NCBI GenBank assembly: GCA_020200675.1
Contig: JAIVIG010000290.1
Location: 1-32,210 of the forward strand
DNA: 32,210 nt
Origin: Actinomycetota bacterium
GTDB taxonomy: Bacteria; Actinomycetota; Rubrobacteria; Rubrobacterales; Rubrobacteraceae
Direction of reading: 5' to 3'
Both the position numbers and the translations under genes were made by a program. Of the stretch, positions 15,062-23,527 are shown piece after piece (position 1 is the first letter of the stretch; each line of letters opens with the position of its first letter). The notes below the pieces were generated by a model that saw only the letters and a program-made list of their open reading frames with translations, searched no databases and was not told the DNA's origin.

Positions 15062-16020
15062 TGCGCCTGGACCCGGCAGGCGAGGGGCCGCTGGCCGGCG
15101 AGGGGCTGGATCTCGCGGGGTGCTACGAGCTGTGCCGGTGGGTGCAGAAGGGGCACAGCAGGACCTACTATTTTTCGACGAGCCTCTTCCCGGCGGAGGT
15201 CCGGCCGCACGTACACGCGCTCTACGCCTTTATGCGCTACGCCGACGAGATCGTGGACAACCCGGGCGCTACGACCCTCGACGAGCAGCTCACGGGTCTG
15301 AGATACTTCGAGGAGGAGACCCTGGCGGCGGTGGCCGGGGAGCCGGTCGCGAACCCCGTTTTGCGGGCGTTCGCGAACACCGTGCTCCTGCGCGGGATCG
15401 GCCCGGACCTCATAGAGGCGTTCATGAGAAGCATGAAGATGGATACCGGCATCTTCCGCTACCCGACCTACGAGAACCTGGAGGAGTACACCTACGGGAG
15501 CGCCGCGGTCGTGGGGCTCATGATGTGCCGCGTGATCGGGGCGACGGACGAGGCAGCGAACCCGCACGCCGAAGCCTTGGGCGTCGCGATGCAGCTCACG
15601 AACTTCCTGCGCGACGTACGGGAGGACTGGGCGCGAGGAAGGGTCTACCTGCCGCTCGAAGACCTGGAGCGCTTCGGGTACGCGGAGGAGGAGTTGGGAC
15701 GCGGCGTCGTGGACGAGAGGTTCGTGGAGTTGATGCGGTTAGAGATCTCGCGCGCCCGGGGGCTCTACCGCGTGGCCGGTGAGGGGATGCGATACATTCC
15801 CCGGGGACGCCGCTATCCGGTCGTCGTGGCGGGGCGGCTCTACGAGGCGATTCTGGACCGTATCGAGGCGCAGGGCTACGACGTGTTCACGAAGAGAGCG
15901 CAGACCTCTCTCCCGCACAAGCTGCGGGTCGCCGGGGCGTGCGCGTGGGGAGATCCGAAAGAGCTCGTGGCGCGGGTCCGCGCCAGCGGCAAGCCCGGTG
16001 GTGTTGCAATTCACGGGTAA
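15061..16020 (+). CDS. crtB: Phytoene synthase CrtB
   Basis: This enzyme condenses two geranylgeranyl diphosphates to phytoene, the first committed step of C40 carotenoids. It is 319 residues. The two Asp-rich metal motifs are DEIVD at 62-66 and DVRED at 185-189 (in QLTNFLRDVREDWARGRVYLP). YALYAFMRYADE-type residues (LYAFMRYADE) and GIFRYPTYENLEEYTYGSA are also family signatures. The start is GTG at 15061, overlapping the crtI stop. The promoter for the following metH leader lies inside the last codons of this gene, so the carotenoid pair probably has no long downstream extension. Confidence 0.95.
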   Translation: MRLDPAGEGPLAGEGLDLAGCYELCRWVQKGHSRTYYFSTSLFPAEVRPHVHALYAFMRYADEIVDNPGATTLDEQLTGLRYFEEETLAAVAGEPVANPVLRAFANTVLLRGIGPDLIEAFMRSMKMDTGIFRYPTYENLEEYTYGSAAVVGLMMCRVIGATDEAANPHAEALGVAMQLTNFLRDVREDWARGRVYLPLEDLERFGYAEEELGRGVVDERFVELMRLEISRARGLYRVAGEGMRYIPRGRRYPVVVAGRLYEAILDRIEAQGYDVFTKRAQTSLPHKLRVAGACAWGDPKELVARVRASGKPGGVAIHG

Positions 16021-16032
16021 TCGTGTTGTAAT
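16004..16032 (+). promoter_or_regulatory. Promoter of the SAM riboswitch-metH transcript
   Basis: TTGCAA (16004-16009), a 17-base spacer and TGTAAT (16027-16032) form a good housekeeping promoter, overlapping the end of crtB. Transcription would start near 16040, about 25 bases before the riboswitch P1 helix. Confidence 0.65.
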
Positions 16033-16060
16033 CTCTTGATCGTCTCGGGATTTCCCGGAC

Positions 16061-16192
16061 GGTGCTCATCGAGAGCGGTGGAGGGACGGGCCCTTTGAAG
16101 CCGCGGCAACCGATGGTTCGAAGGAATACGATGTTCTCGAGGACTGTGGCAGGTGCCAACTCCTGCGGAGGGGACTCCGAGAGATGAGGCGC
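16061..16192 (+). ncRNA. SAM-I (S-box) riboswitch
   Basis: The aptamer is recognised from its conserved blocks in order: GAGAGCGGTGGAGGGACGGG with CCCTTTGAAGCC, CGGCAACC, CAGGTGCCAACTCCTGCGG and GAGAGATGAGG. P1 is closed by CTCATC (16065-16070) and GATGAG (16184-16189). SAM-I riboswitches turn off methionine genes when SAM is abundant, which fits the metH gene 290 bases downstream. No classical terminator with a T-run follows. Instead a hairpin covers a ribosome binding site, suggesting control of translation. Confidence 0.96.
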
Positions 16193-16212
16193 AACGGGCT
16201 TTTTCGTTCGCA

Positions 16213-16255
16213 CCTCTCTCGCTCCTGTCCCGGGCGGTTCGCGCCTAGAGAGAGG
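16213..16255 (+). promoter_or_regulatory. Riboswitch expression platform: hairpin hiding a Shine-Dalgarno
   Basis: CCTCTCTC (16213-16220) pairs perfectly with GAGAGAGG (16248-16255), the ribosome binding site of the small ORF that follows. The aptamer's 3' side carries GAGAGA (16180-16185), which could pair instead with TCTCTC. That gives two exclusive states: site free without SAM, site hidden with SAM. This is inferred from pairing by eye. Confidence 0.6.
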
Positions 16256-16260
16256 AAGAT

Positions 16261-16398
16261 TTGCTTTTGTTGGATCACAGGGAGAAGCTCTACGAAGGCA
16301 TACTCGTCGGAGCCATAGGTACGCTCCTGGACGACCACGGGCCGCCCCCGGCCTTGGTGTCACATCTGGCGGGGAACGTGGCAGAAGCGGTTAGCTAG
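16261..16398 (+). CDS. Small 45-residue ORF between the SAM riboswitch and metH
   Basis: This gene is missing from the ORF track because of its length and TTG start. It begins TTG at 16261 (or TTG at 16267), preceded by GAGAGAGGAAG, and ends TAG at 16396-16398. The product is (M)LLLDHREKLYEGILVGA, then IGTLLDDHGPPPALVSHLAG, then NVAEAVS. The composition and third-position GC look like coding sequence. It is likely helical and soluble. I do not recognise it. It is either a small protein under direct SAM control or a leader peptide coupling riboswitch state to metH, whose start is 83 bases beyond. Confidence 0.6.
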   Translation: MLLLDHREKLYEGILVGAIGTLLDDHGPPPALVSHLAGNVAEAVS

Positions 16399-16481
16399 AA
16401 CACGGTCGAGAGCACCCGGTCCGGCGAGACGACGCTCGACGGTTCGGATAGGTAAACAAGGCATAGCACAGGGAAGGGTTT

Positions 16482-19400
16482 ATGGTTCTCAAACGCACGG
16501 TAGGTGAGGAGAGAGAGGCCCGGGCAGAAGAATTCCGGGCCCAGTTAAAGCAGCGCATCATGCTTCTCGACTGCGCGATGGGCACCATGATCCAGCAGTA
16601 CGAGCTCTCCGAGGAGGACTACCGGGGGGAGCGCTTTAAGGACCACCCGGGGGATATCAAGGGCAACAACGACCTGCTCTCTATAACCCAGCCCCAGATC
16701 ATCCGCGACATCCACGAGGCCGTGCTGGAGGCCGGCGCGGATATCGTAGAGACCAACACCTTCAGCTCGACCTCCATCGCCCAGGCGGACTACAAGATGG
16801 AGGACCTCGCCTACGAGCTGAACTACGAGTCGGCGCGCGTCGCCCGCGAGGCGGTGGACGGCATCACCGAGAGGACGCCGGACAGGCCGCGCTTCGTGGC
16901 GGGCGCCACCGGTCCGACCAACCGCACGGCCTCCCTCTCTCCGGACGTGAACAACCCCGGCTTCCGCAACGTCACCTTCGACGAGCTCAAGGAGGCGTAT
17001 AAGGAAGCGACGCGGGGGCTCGTGGAGGGCGGCGTGGATCTGCTGCTCGTCGAGACCATCTTCGACACGCTGAACGCGAAGACGGCGATCTTCGCGATCA
17101 AGGAGTACCTCGACGATGAGGGTCTGGACGTTCCTATCATGATCTCCGGCACCATCACCGACGCGAGCGGACGCACGCTCTCCGGGCAGGTGACGGAGGC
17201 GTTCTGGAACTCCGTGCGCCACGCCGATCCCATAAGCGTCGGCCTGAACTGCGCGCTGGGGTCGAGCGAGCTGCGGCAGTACATCGAGGAGCTCTCGGGG
17301 ATCGCGGAGACGCACGTCAGCGCCTACCCGAACGCCGGTCTCCCCAACGAGTTCGGCGAGTACGACGAGACCCCCGAACACATGGCCGCGGAGATAGGGG
17401 AGTGGGCCGCGAACGGCTGGCTTAACATCGTCGGGGGGTGCTGCGGCACCACGCCGGAGCACATAAAGGCGATGGCGGACGCGGTCGCGGGGCATCCGCC
17501 GCGCGAGGTGCCGGAGCTTTCGCGCAAGCTGCGCCTGAGCGGGCTCGAGGCGGTCAACATCGGGCCGGACTCGCTGTTCGTGAACGTTGGGGAGCGGACG
17601 AACGTTACGGGATCGGCGCGGTTCAAGGACCTGATCCTGAACGCGGACTACGACACGGCGCTGGAGGTAGCGGCCGAGCAGGTCGAGAACGGCGCCCAGA
17701 TCATCGACGTCAACATGGACGAGGGGATGCTCGAGGGCGTGGAGGCGATGATCGACTTCCTGAACCTCACCGCCGCGGAGCCGGACATCTCGCGCGTGCC
17801 CGTGATGATCGACTCGTCCAAGTGGTCCATCATCGAGGCGGGCCTGAAGCGCGTGCAGGGCAAGGCGGTCGTCAACTCCATCAGCATGAAAGAGGGCGAG
17901 GAGGAGTTCGTCCGCCAGGCGCGACTGCTGAAGAGGTACGGGGCAGCCGTGATCGTGATGGCCTTCGACGAAGAGGGCCAGGCGGACACCAAGGAGCAGA
18001 AGGTCGAGATCTGCACCCGCGCTTATAAGATCCTCACAGAAGAGGTCGGTTTCCCGCCGGAGGACGTAATCTTCGACCCGAACGTCTTCGCCATCGCCAC
18101 CGGCATCGAGGAGCACAACAACTACGGCGTGGATTTCATCGAGGCGGTGCGTGAGATAACTCAGACCCTCCCCCACGCCAAGACTTCGGGCGGCATCTCG
18201 AACGTCTCGTTCTCGTTCCGCGGCAACAGCCCGGTGCGCGAGGCAATACACGCGGTCTTCCTCTACCACGCGATAAACGCCGGCCTGACGATGGGCATAG
18301 TGAACGCCGGCCAGCTCGCCGTCTACGACGACATAGACGAGGAGCTGCGCGAGGCCGTCGAAGACGTGGTGCTCAACCGCAGAGACGATTCGACCGAGCG
18401 TCTGCTGGAGCTGGCGGAGAAGTACCGGGACCAGGGCGAAGAGGTGGAAGCCGAGGCCCAGGAGTGGCGGTCGTGGCCGGTCGCAAAGCGGTTGGAGCAC
18501 GCCCTGGTCAAGGGCATCGCCGAGTTCGCCGAGGACGACGCCGAAGAGGCCAACGGCACGGTCATAATGGCGACCGTGAAGGGCGACGTGCATGACATCG
18601 GCAAGAACATCGTCGGGGTGGTCCTGCAGTGCAACAACTTCGAGGTCATAGACCTCGGGGTGATGGTACCCGCGGCGAAGATCCTGGAGACCGCTAAAGA
18701 GAAGGGCGCGGACATCATCGGGCTCTCGGGGCTCATCACGCCTTCGTTGGACGAGATGGTCCACGTTGCCTCCGAGATGCAGCGCGAGGGTTTCAACATA
18801 CCGCTGCTCATCGGTGGGGCGACGACCTCGCAGACGCACACGGCGGTCAAGATCGCGCCTGGTTACGAGCAACCCACGATCCACGTGAAGGACGCCTCGC
18901 GCGCCGTGGGCGTGGCCCAGAACCTGGTGAGCGAGGGCCGTCGTGAAAGCTACGCCGAGCAGATCGCCGCCGAGTACGAAGAGGTGCGCGTCAAGCACGC
19001 CGGGCGCAGGTCCAAGACCAGGCTGGCCACGCTGGAGCGTGCGCGGGCCAACAGGACGAAGATAGAGTGGGAGGGGTACGCCCCGCCAAGGCCGAACGTC
19101 TTGGGGGTCAGGACGTTCGACGACTACCCGCTGGAGGAGGTCCGGGACTACATCGACTGGACTCCCTTCTTCCACTCCTGGCAGATGAAGGCCAGCTACC
19201 CCAAGATTTTGGACGACCCCGAGAAGGGCGAGGAAGCCCGCAAGCTCTTCGAGGACGCCCAGAACCTCCTGGACCGCGCCATCGAGGAAGGTTGGCTAAA
19301 GGCGCGCGCGGTCATCGGCCTCTTCCCGGCCAACGCGCTACCGAACGACGACGTGGAGGTCTACACCGACGAGTCGCGCAGCGAGGTGCTGACGGAGCTC

Positions 19401-20066
19401 CACTTCCTGCGCCAGCAGAAGCAGAAGCCGCCGGGGCGTCCCAACCAGTCTCTGGTCGACTTCGTCGCGCCGAAGGAGACGGGGCTCGAGGACTACGTCG
19501 GTCTCTTCGCCGTGACGGCCGGGGTCGGAGCGGACGAGATAGCGCGACGCTTCGAGGAGGACAACGACGACTACAACGCCATCATGATCAAAGCGCTCGC
19601 CGACCGCCTGGCCGAGGCGTTCGCCGAGCTGATGCACAAGAAGGTCCGCAAGGAGTTCTGGGGCTACGCGGCGGACGAGGGCCTGGACGCCGAGGACCTC
19701 ATCCGGGAGGAGTACCGCGGCATCCGCCCCGCCCCCGGCTACCCGGCCTGCCCCGAACACACCGAGAAGCGCACCCTCTGGGAGCTTCTAGACGTGGAAG
19801 AGAACGCCGGCATCACGCTCACCGAGAGCTGCGCGATGTCGCCGGGCGCGGCGGTCAGCGGCTACTACTTCTCCCACCCGGACTCCCGCTACTTCGGCGT
19901 CGCCGAGATCGGCCGCGACCAGGTATCAGACTACGCCGAGCGCAAGGGCATGGCCCTCGAAGTGGCAGAGAAGTGGCTCGCCCCGAACCTCGCCTACGAC
20001 CCGGATCAGCCGAGCGGCTCCGGGGAGACGGAGGTCCCCCAAGCCCAGAGCAAGTCCGCGGGGTAA
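16482..20066 (+). CDS. metH: Cobalamin-dependent methionine synthase
   Basis: This enzyme transfers the methyl group of methyltetrahydrofolate to homocysteine through cobalamin. At 1194 residues it is full length with all modules. The homocysteine-binding barrel has zinc Cys in LNCALG (about residue 256) and [10 protein letters not shown] (about 320). The pterin-binding domain begins [13 protein letters not shown]. The cobalamin cap and B12 domain follow, with DVHDIGKN holding the axial His (about residue 704). The SAM-binding reactivation domain contains [15 protein letters not shown] near the C terminus. The ribosome binding site is AGGGAAGGG just before the ATG. It is controlled by the SAM-I riboswitch upstream and ends convergent to a Uma2-family gene 27 bases away. 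Confidence 0.97.
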   Translation: MVLKRTVGEEREARAEEFRAQLKQRIMLLDCAMGTMIQQYELSEEDYRGERFKDHPGDIKGNNDLLSITQPQIIRDIHEAVLEAGADIVETNTFSSTSIAQADYKMEDLAYELNYESARVAREAVDGITERTPDRPRFVAGATGPTNRTASLSPDVNNPGFRNVTFDELKEAYKEATRGLVEGGVDLLLVETIFDTLNAKTAIFAIKEYLDDEGLDVPIMISGTITDASGRTLSGQVTEAFWNSVRHADPISVGLNCALGSSELRQYIEELSGIAETHVSAYPNAGLPNEFGEYDETPEHMAAEIGEWAANGWLNIVGGCCGTTPEHIKAMADAVAGHPPREVPELSRKLRLSGLEAVNIGPDSLFVNVGERTNVTGSARFKDLILNADYDTALEVAAEQVENGAQIIDVNMDEGMLEGVEAMIDFLNLTAAEPDISRVPVMIDSSKWSIIEAGLKRVQGKAVVNSISMKEGEEEFVRQARLLKRYGAAVIVMAFDEEGQADTKEQKVEICTRAYKILTEEVGFPPEDVIFDPNVFAIATGIEEHNNYGVDFIEAVREITQTLPHAKTSGGISNVSFSFRGNSPVREAIHAVFLYHAINAGLTMGIVNAGQLAVYDDIDEELREAVEDVVLNRRDDSTERLLELAEKYRDQGEEVEAEAQEWRSWPVAKRLEHALVKGIAEFAEDDAEEANGTVIMATVKGDVHDIGKNIVGVVLQCNNFEVIDLGVMVPAAKILETAKEKGADIIGLSGLITPSLDEMVHVASEMQREGFNIPLLIGGATTSQTHTAVKIAPGYEQPTIHVKDASRAVGVAQNLVSEGRRESYAEQIAAEYEEVRVKHAGRRSKTRLATLERARANRTKIEWEGYAPPRPNVLGVRTFDDYPLEEVRDYIDWTPFFHSWQMKASYPKILDDPEKGEEARKLFEDAQNLLDRAIEEGWLKARAVIGLFPANALPNDDVEVYTDESRSEVLTELHFLRQQKQKPPGRPNQSLVDFVAPKETGLEDYVGLFAVTAGVGADEIARRFEEDNDDYNAIMIKALADRLAEAFAELMHKKVRKEFWGYAADEGLDAEDLIREEYRGIRPAPGYPACPEHTEKRTLWELLDVEENAGITLTESCAMSPGAAVSGYYFSHPDSRYFGVAEIGRDQVSDYAERKGMALEVAEKWLAPNLAYDPDQPSGSGETEVPQAQSKSAG

Positions 20067-20093
20067 GGATACGGGCGGCTCGCCCTGAACCCT

Positions 20094-20663
20094 CTACCCC
20101 TCGGGCGGCAGGGCCTCGGCAGCGTCGAAGGCTAGGTCCGGCAAGGTGGCCGAGACGATTCGCTCGTCGCGCCTTATGCGAACGAGCCTCCTGTAGCCTC
20201 CCGGCCCCGGTTCCGAATACACCTCGATCGCGTCCGTGGTCAGGTCCACGAGCCACGCCTCGGGGATGCCGGCCTCGGCGTACAGGGGGAGTTTCGTCTC
20301 GCGGTCGTAGGCGAGGGAGATGTAGGCGACCTCAACAACCAGCAGCAACTCCTCGGGGATAGGTATGCCCGAGCGGTCCCCTCGCCTTCGCACGAGTGTG
20401 AGGTCGGGCTGCGGCTCGCCGTGCTCGCCGAGGGCGAGAGGATTTTGCACGCTCACGAAGAGTCCGGTCTCGCGCGTGTCGAGGGCCCAGCGGGAGATCA
20501 GGCGGGTCAGGCGCATTACGCTCTCGATATGACGGTCCCCTATCGGCGCCATCTCCAGCACCTCCCCGTCTATGAGCTCTACCCGGTCGTCCTCCGAGAA
20601 GATCCTGGCCTCACCCATCCTCCGATACTCTTCGACGGTGAAGCGATGCCTTACGGCGCCCAT
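20094..20663 (-). CDS. Uma2-family (DUF820) PD-(D/E)xK nuclease-like protein
   Basis: This 189-residue protein has the Uma2 pattern. FTVEEYRRMGEARIFSEDDR and VELIDGEVLEMAPIGDRH occupy the N-terminal half, then PQPDLTLVRRR (the Asp), ELLLVVEVA (the Glu) and YDRETKLPLYAEAGIPEAWL (the Lys), giving a complete nuclease-fold active site. The family expands strongly in cyanobacteria and some actinobacteria, often next to mobile DNA, and has no firm physiological role. The start ATG has GGGGAGAG upstream and TAGAAT as a possible -10 box. It stands alone between metH and the molybdenum hydroxylase operon. Confidence 0.85.
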   Translation of the reverse strand: MGAVRHRFTVEEYRRMGEARIFSEDDRVELIDGEVLEMAPIGDRHIESVMRLTRLISRWALDTRETGLFVSVQNPLALGEHGEPQPDLTLVRRRGDRSGIPIPEELLLVVEVAYISLAYDRETKLPLYAEAGIPEAWLVDLTTDAIEVYSEPGPGGYRRLVRIRRDERIVSATLPDLAFDAAEALPPEG

Positions 20664-20800
20664 CTGAACTCTCCCCGTGTCTCGCGTCTTCCTACCGGCA
20701 TTCTACGAGACGCCGCATCGGCGGAAAATAGCGTTCTCAGTGGTAGCACGCCAGAGCAAGATCTAAGCGCGACCGCTTTCGGGTACGGAAACCCCTCGGA

Positions 20801-22961
20801 TCAGCCCGAGGACGAAGCAGCTCTAACTATGGCAGAATCTGCTTCCTTCGACTCGCGCAGAAGGGCGCGTATCTTGCTGGGGCTCACGGGGAGAGCCGTT
20901 ATAGAGCCCGGCATTCCGAGCGCGTCCTCTACCGCGCTGACTACGGCTGCCCCGCACCCTACGGTCCCCCCTTCGCCGGCTCCCTTGAGCCCCAGAGGGT
21001 TGTCGGGTGACGGCGCGTCTTCGCACACGAGCGTCTCCACACGGGGGACTTCGGCCGCCGTCGGTTCCATGTAGTCGATAAAGGTCGCGGCGAGGGGTTG
21101 CCCCGAATCGTCGTAGCGGAACTCCTCGAGCAAAGCTCCCCCGAGACCCTGCGCCGCCCCACCGATAAGCTGACCCTCGACGAGCGTGGGGTTGACCGCG
21201 CGGCCGACCTCGTAGGCAATAAAATAGCGTTTGATCTCTACTCCTCCGGTCTCCGGGTCGATCTCTACCTGGGCCAGGTGCACCCCATAGGGGTAGGTCA
21301 TGTGGTCCACGGAGAAGGTGCGGCGGGCGCCGAGGCCCGGCTCCTCTCCGTCGGCCAGACCGCTGTGGGGCTCGCAGGCGACCGCTATCTCCCCCAGGGA
21401 GGGGCAACAGGTCCGTCTCCGTGTGTACCACCTCTATCTCCTCGGGAGGGACGCTCAGTTGCTCCGCGGCGATCTGGGCGAGTACCGTCTCTATCCCCTG
21501 CCCCAGCGAGGCGCCGCCGGTGATCACGCGGACAGAACCGGTAGGGTCGACCTCGACGATGGCCTCCTCATAAGGTCCCGTGCCGCTCTTCTCGAGGAAG
21601 TAACCGACGCCCGTGCCGACCAACCGCTCCCCGGCTCGCAGCTCTCGCGCCTCCTTCTCCCACTCGTCGAAGCCGGAGCGCGCGATCGCCTTGTCTAACA
21701 ACCCCTCGTAGTCTCCGGCGTCGAGCACGACGTCGGTGTCCAAAGTGGACAAGGGCCTGGTGTGCGGCAGCTCGGAGGTTTCGAGCAGGTTTATCCTCCG
21801 TAGTTCCAGCCGGTCGATGCCGAGCCGCGCGGCCGCCACGTCGAGCAGGTGCTCGCGGGCGAAAGTGGACTCGTAGCGACCCGGCCCACGATAGGTGCCG
21901 CACGGGGTCTTATTGGTGAGCGCGACGTGTGCCGTGCCCTCGTACGCCGGGACCCTGTAAGGTCCGGGCAGCATGGCCAGCGTCAGGTCGGGGACGATGA
22001 CGCCGTGGGTTCGGATGTAGGCGCCGTTGTCGTGCCACACCTCGTCGCGCAAGCCCAACAGCCGGTGTTCCTCGTCAAAGGCCGCCCCGATCCGGTGTAC
22101 CTGCTCGCGGGAGTGGTTCGCCGCCACCAGGTTCTCGGCACGGTCTTCGATCCACTTCACCGGGCGTCCGGTCTCGCGAGCGAGGTAAGGCACCAAAAAG
22201 TCCTCCGGGTAGAACTCGCCCCGGACGCCGAAGCCGCCCCCCGCGTCGGATTTCTTCATGCTGATCCGGTTGAGGGGCATTCCCAGCATCTGCGAGAGAA
22301 CCCGCCGGTTGAAGTGCGGCACCTTGGTGGCGCCCCAAATCGTGAGGTGGTCGCTCCCGGCGTCGTACTCGGCCACGAGCCCCCGTGTCTCCAGCGGAAC
22401 CCCCGAATGCCGCCCGATCTTCACCTCGATCTCGACCACACAAGCGGCGTCGTGAAATGCCGTTTCGACGTCCCCGTAGCCCATACGCAATGTCGCTGCC
22501 TCGCTCTCGAAGCCGTCCACCGGCGAGGCATCGGCTTCGATGGCGCTTCGGGCATCCAGGACGACCGGTAGCTCTTCGTACTCTACCCTGATGAGCTCGA
22601 CGGCGTCTTCGGCGAGGTACGGGTCCTCGGCGAGCACGACGGCGATGGGTTCTCCTACATAGCGCACCCTGTCGCGCGCCAGCACGGGTTGCAGGAAGTC
22701 GTCGAGCTGGTGTTTGGTGCGCGTGCGGATCGGGATGGGCCTCGTCCAGGCGAGGTCCTCCCCGGTGAGTACCGCTTCAACTCCCGGAAGGGCGAGCACT
22801 TCGTCCGTCCGCACGTTCTTTATCCGGGCGTGAGCGTGCGGGGATCTGAACACCCTCATCCACAGCTGCCCGACGCGATTGACGTCGTCGACGAAGTGGC
22901 CGAGGCCGCGCAGCAGGCGGCGGTCTTCGAGCCGCCCAATTCGCCGCCCAACGACGCTCAC
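20801..22961 (-). pseudogene. Molybdenum hydroxylase large subunit (CoxL/XdhA type), deleted and frameshifted
   Basis: The reading frame opens normally at GTG (22961, overlapping the 2Fe-2S gene stop as GTGA) and carries the family domains: RRIGRLEDRRLLRGLGHFVD, the GGGFGVRGEFYPEDF region, CGTYRGPGRYEST (form-II-like active-site loop) and EVVHTETDLLP. Near 21400 it jumps frame. The true C-terminal part continues in the 21310-20801 ORF (SLGEIAVACEP, MTYPYGVHLAQVEID, GAGEGGTVG with the catalytic Glu). Between DLLP and SLGEIA about 75-80 residues that the family normally has are missing, including the GTFGSRS-like molybdopterin loop. The tail of the 712-residue track ORF past this point is out of frame. 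Protein function is very likely lost. Confidence 0.85.
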
Positions 22962-23527
22962 TGCGCGTGATCTCCCGCCTCACGCAGGGGCGACACACCC
23001 TCCACCCGGTCTTCGGAGGTCTCCTGTGAGACCGCGCTATCGACCGCCTCCGTCCCCCCGTTTTTGCCCGCTGCGGCCAGTACCGCCTCGACGATGCCCT
23101 GGTAGCCCGTACACCGGCACAGGTTGGACGACATCACCTCCCTCACTTCTTCCTCCGTGGGATCCAGCTTCTCCCTCAGTAGCGCCGTCGCCAGCATCAG
23201 GAACCCGGGCGTGCAGAACCCGCACTGCAGCGCGTGGTGGGCCGAGAAGGCCTCCTGCAAGGGGTTGAGCTGCCCATTCGATTCGAGACCCTCGACGGTC
23301 TCGATCTCGCGCCCGTCGGCCTGGACACCGAAGGCGAGGCAGGACCTGACCGCGAGGCCGTCGACGAGGACGGTACACGCGCCGCAGATCCCGTGCTCGC
23401 ACCCCAGGTGCGTACCCGTGTAGCCGAGATCGTGGCGCAGCACGTCGGCGAGGGTCCGCCGTGACTCGACGTCTACCTCGTGAAGCCGGCCGTTTACGGT
23501 GATCCTAACCGAGTGAATGTCTTTCAT
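22958..23527 (-). CDS. coxS: Molybdenum hydroxylase 2Fe-2S subunit (CoxS type)
   Basis: This small subunit carries two 2Fe-2S clusters from the molybdenum centre to FAD. It is 189 residues. The plant-ferredoxin-type cluster uses C43, C48, C51 and C63 (GCEHGICGACTV). The second, helical-bundle cluster uses C102, C105, C137 and C139 (CGFCTPG and LCRCTGY). All eight ligands are present. About 35 C-terminal residues rich in Glu, Ser and Asp go beyond the family core. Start and stop overlap both neighbours by four bases (ATGA and GTGA), showing a coupled operon. The symbol names the family only; CO as substrate is not implied. Confidence 0.93.
   Translation of the reverse strand: MKDIHSVRITVNGRLHEVDVESRRTLADVLRHDLGYTGTHLGCEHGICGACTVLVDGLAVRSCLAFGVQADGREIETVEGLESNGQLNPLQEAFSAHHALQCGFCTPGFLMLATALLREKLDPTEEEVREVMSSNLCRCTGYQGIVEAVLAAAGKNGGTEAVDSAVSQETSEDRVEGVSPLREAGDHAQ

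Noticed and set aside
16545-19175. 876-residue minus-strand ORF opposite metH
   Set aside because: It is the antisense shadow of a conserved full-length metH; its Asp/Val/Leu/Arg-rich composition is typical of reverse translation of high-GC coding DNA.
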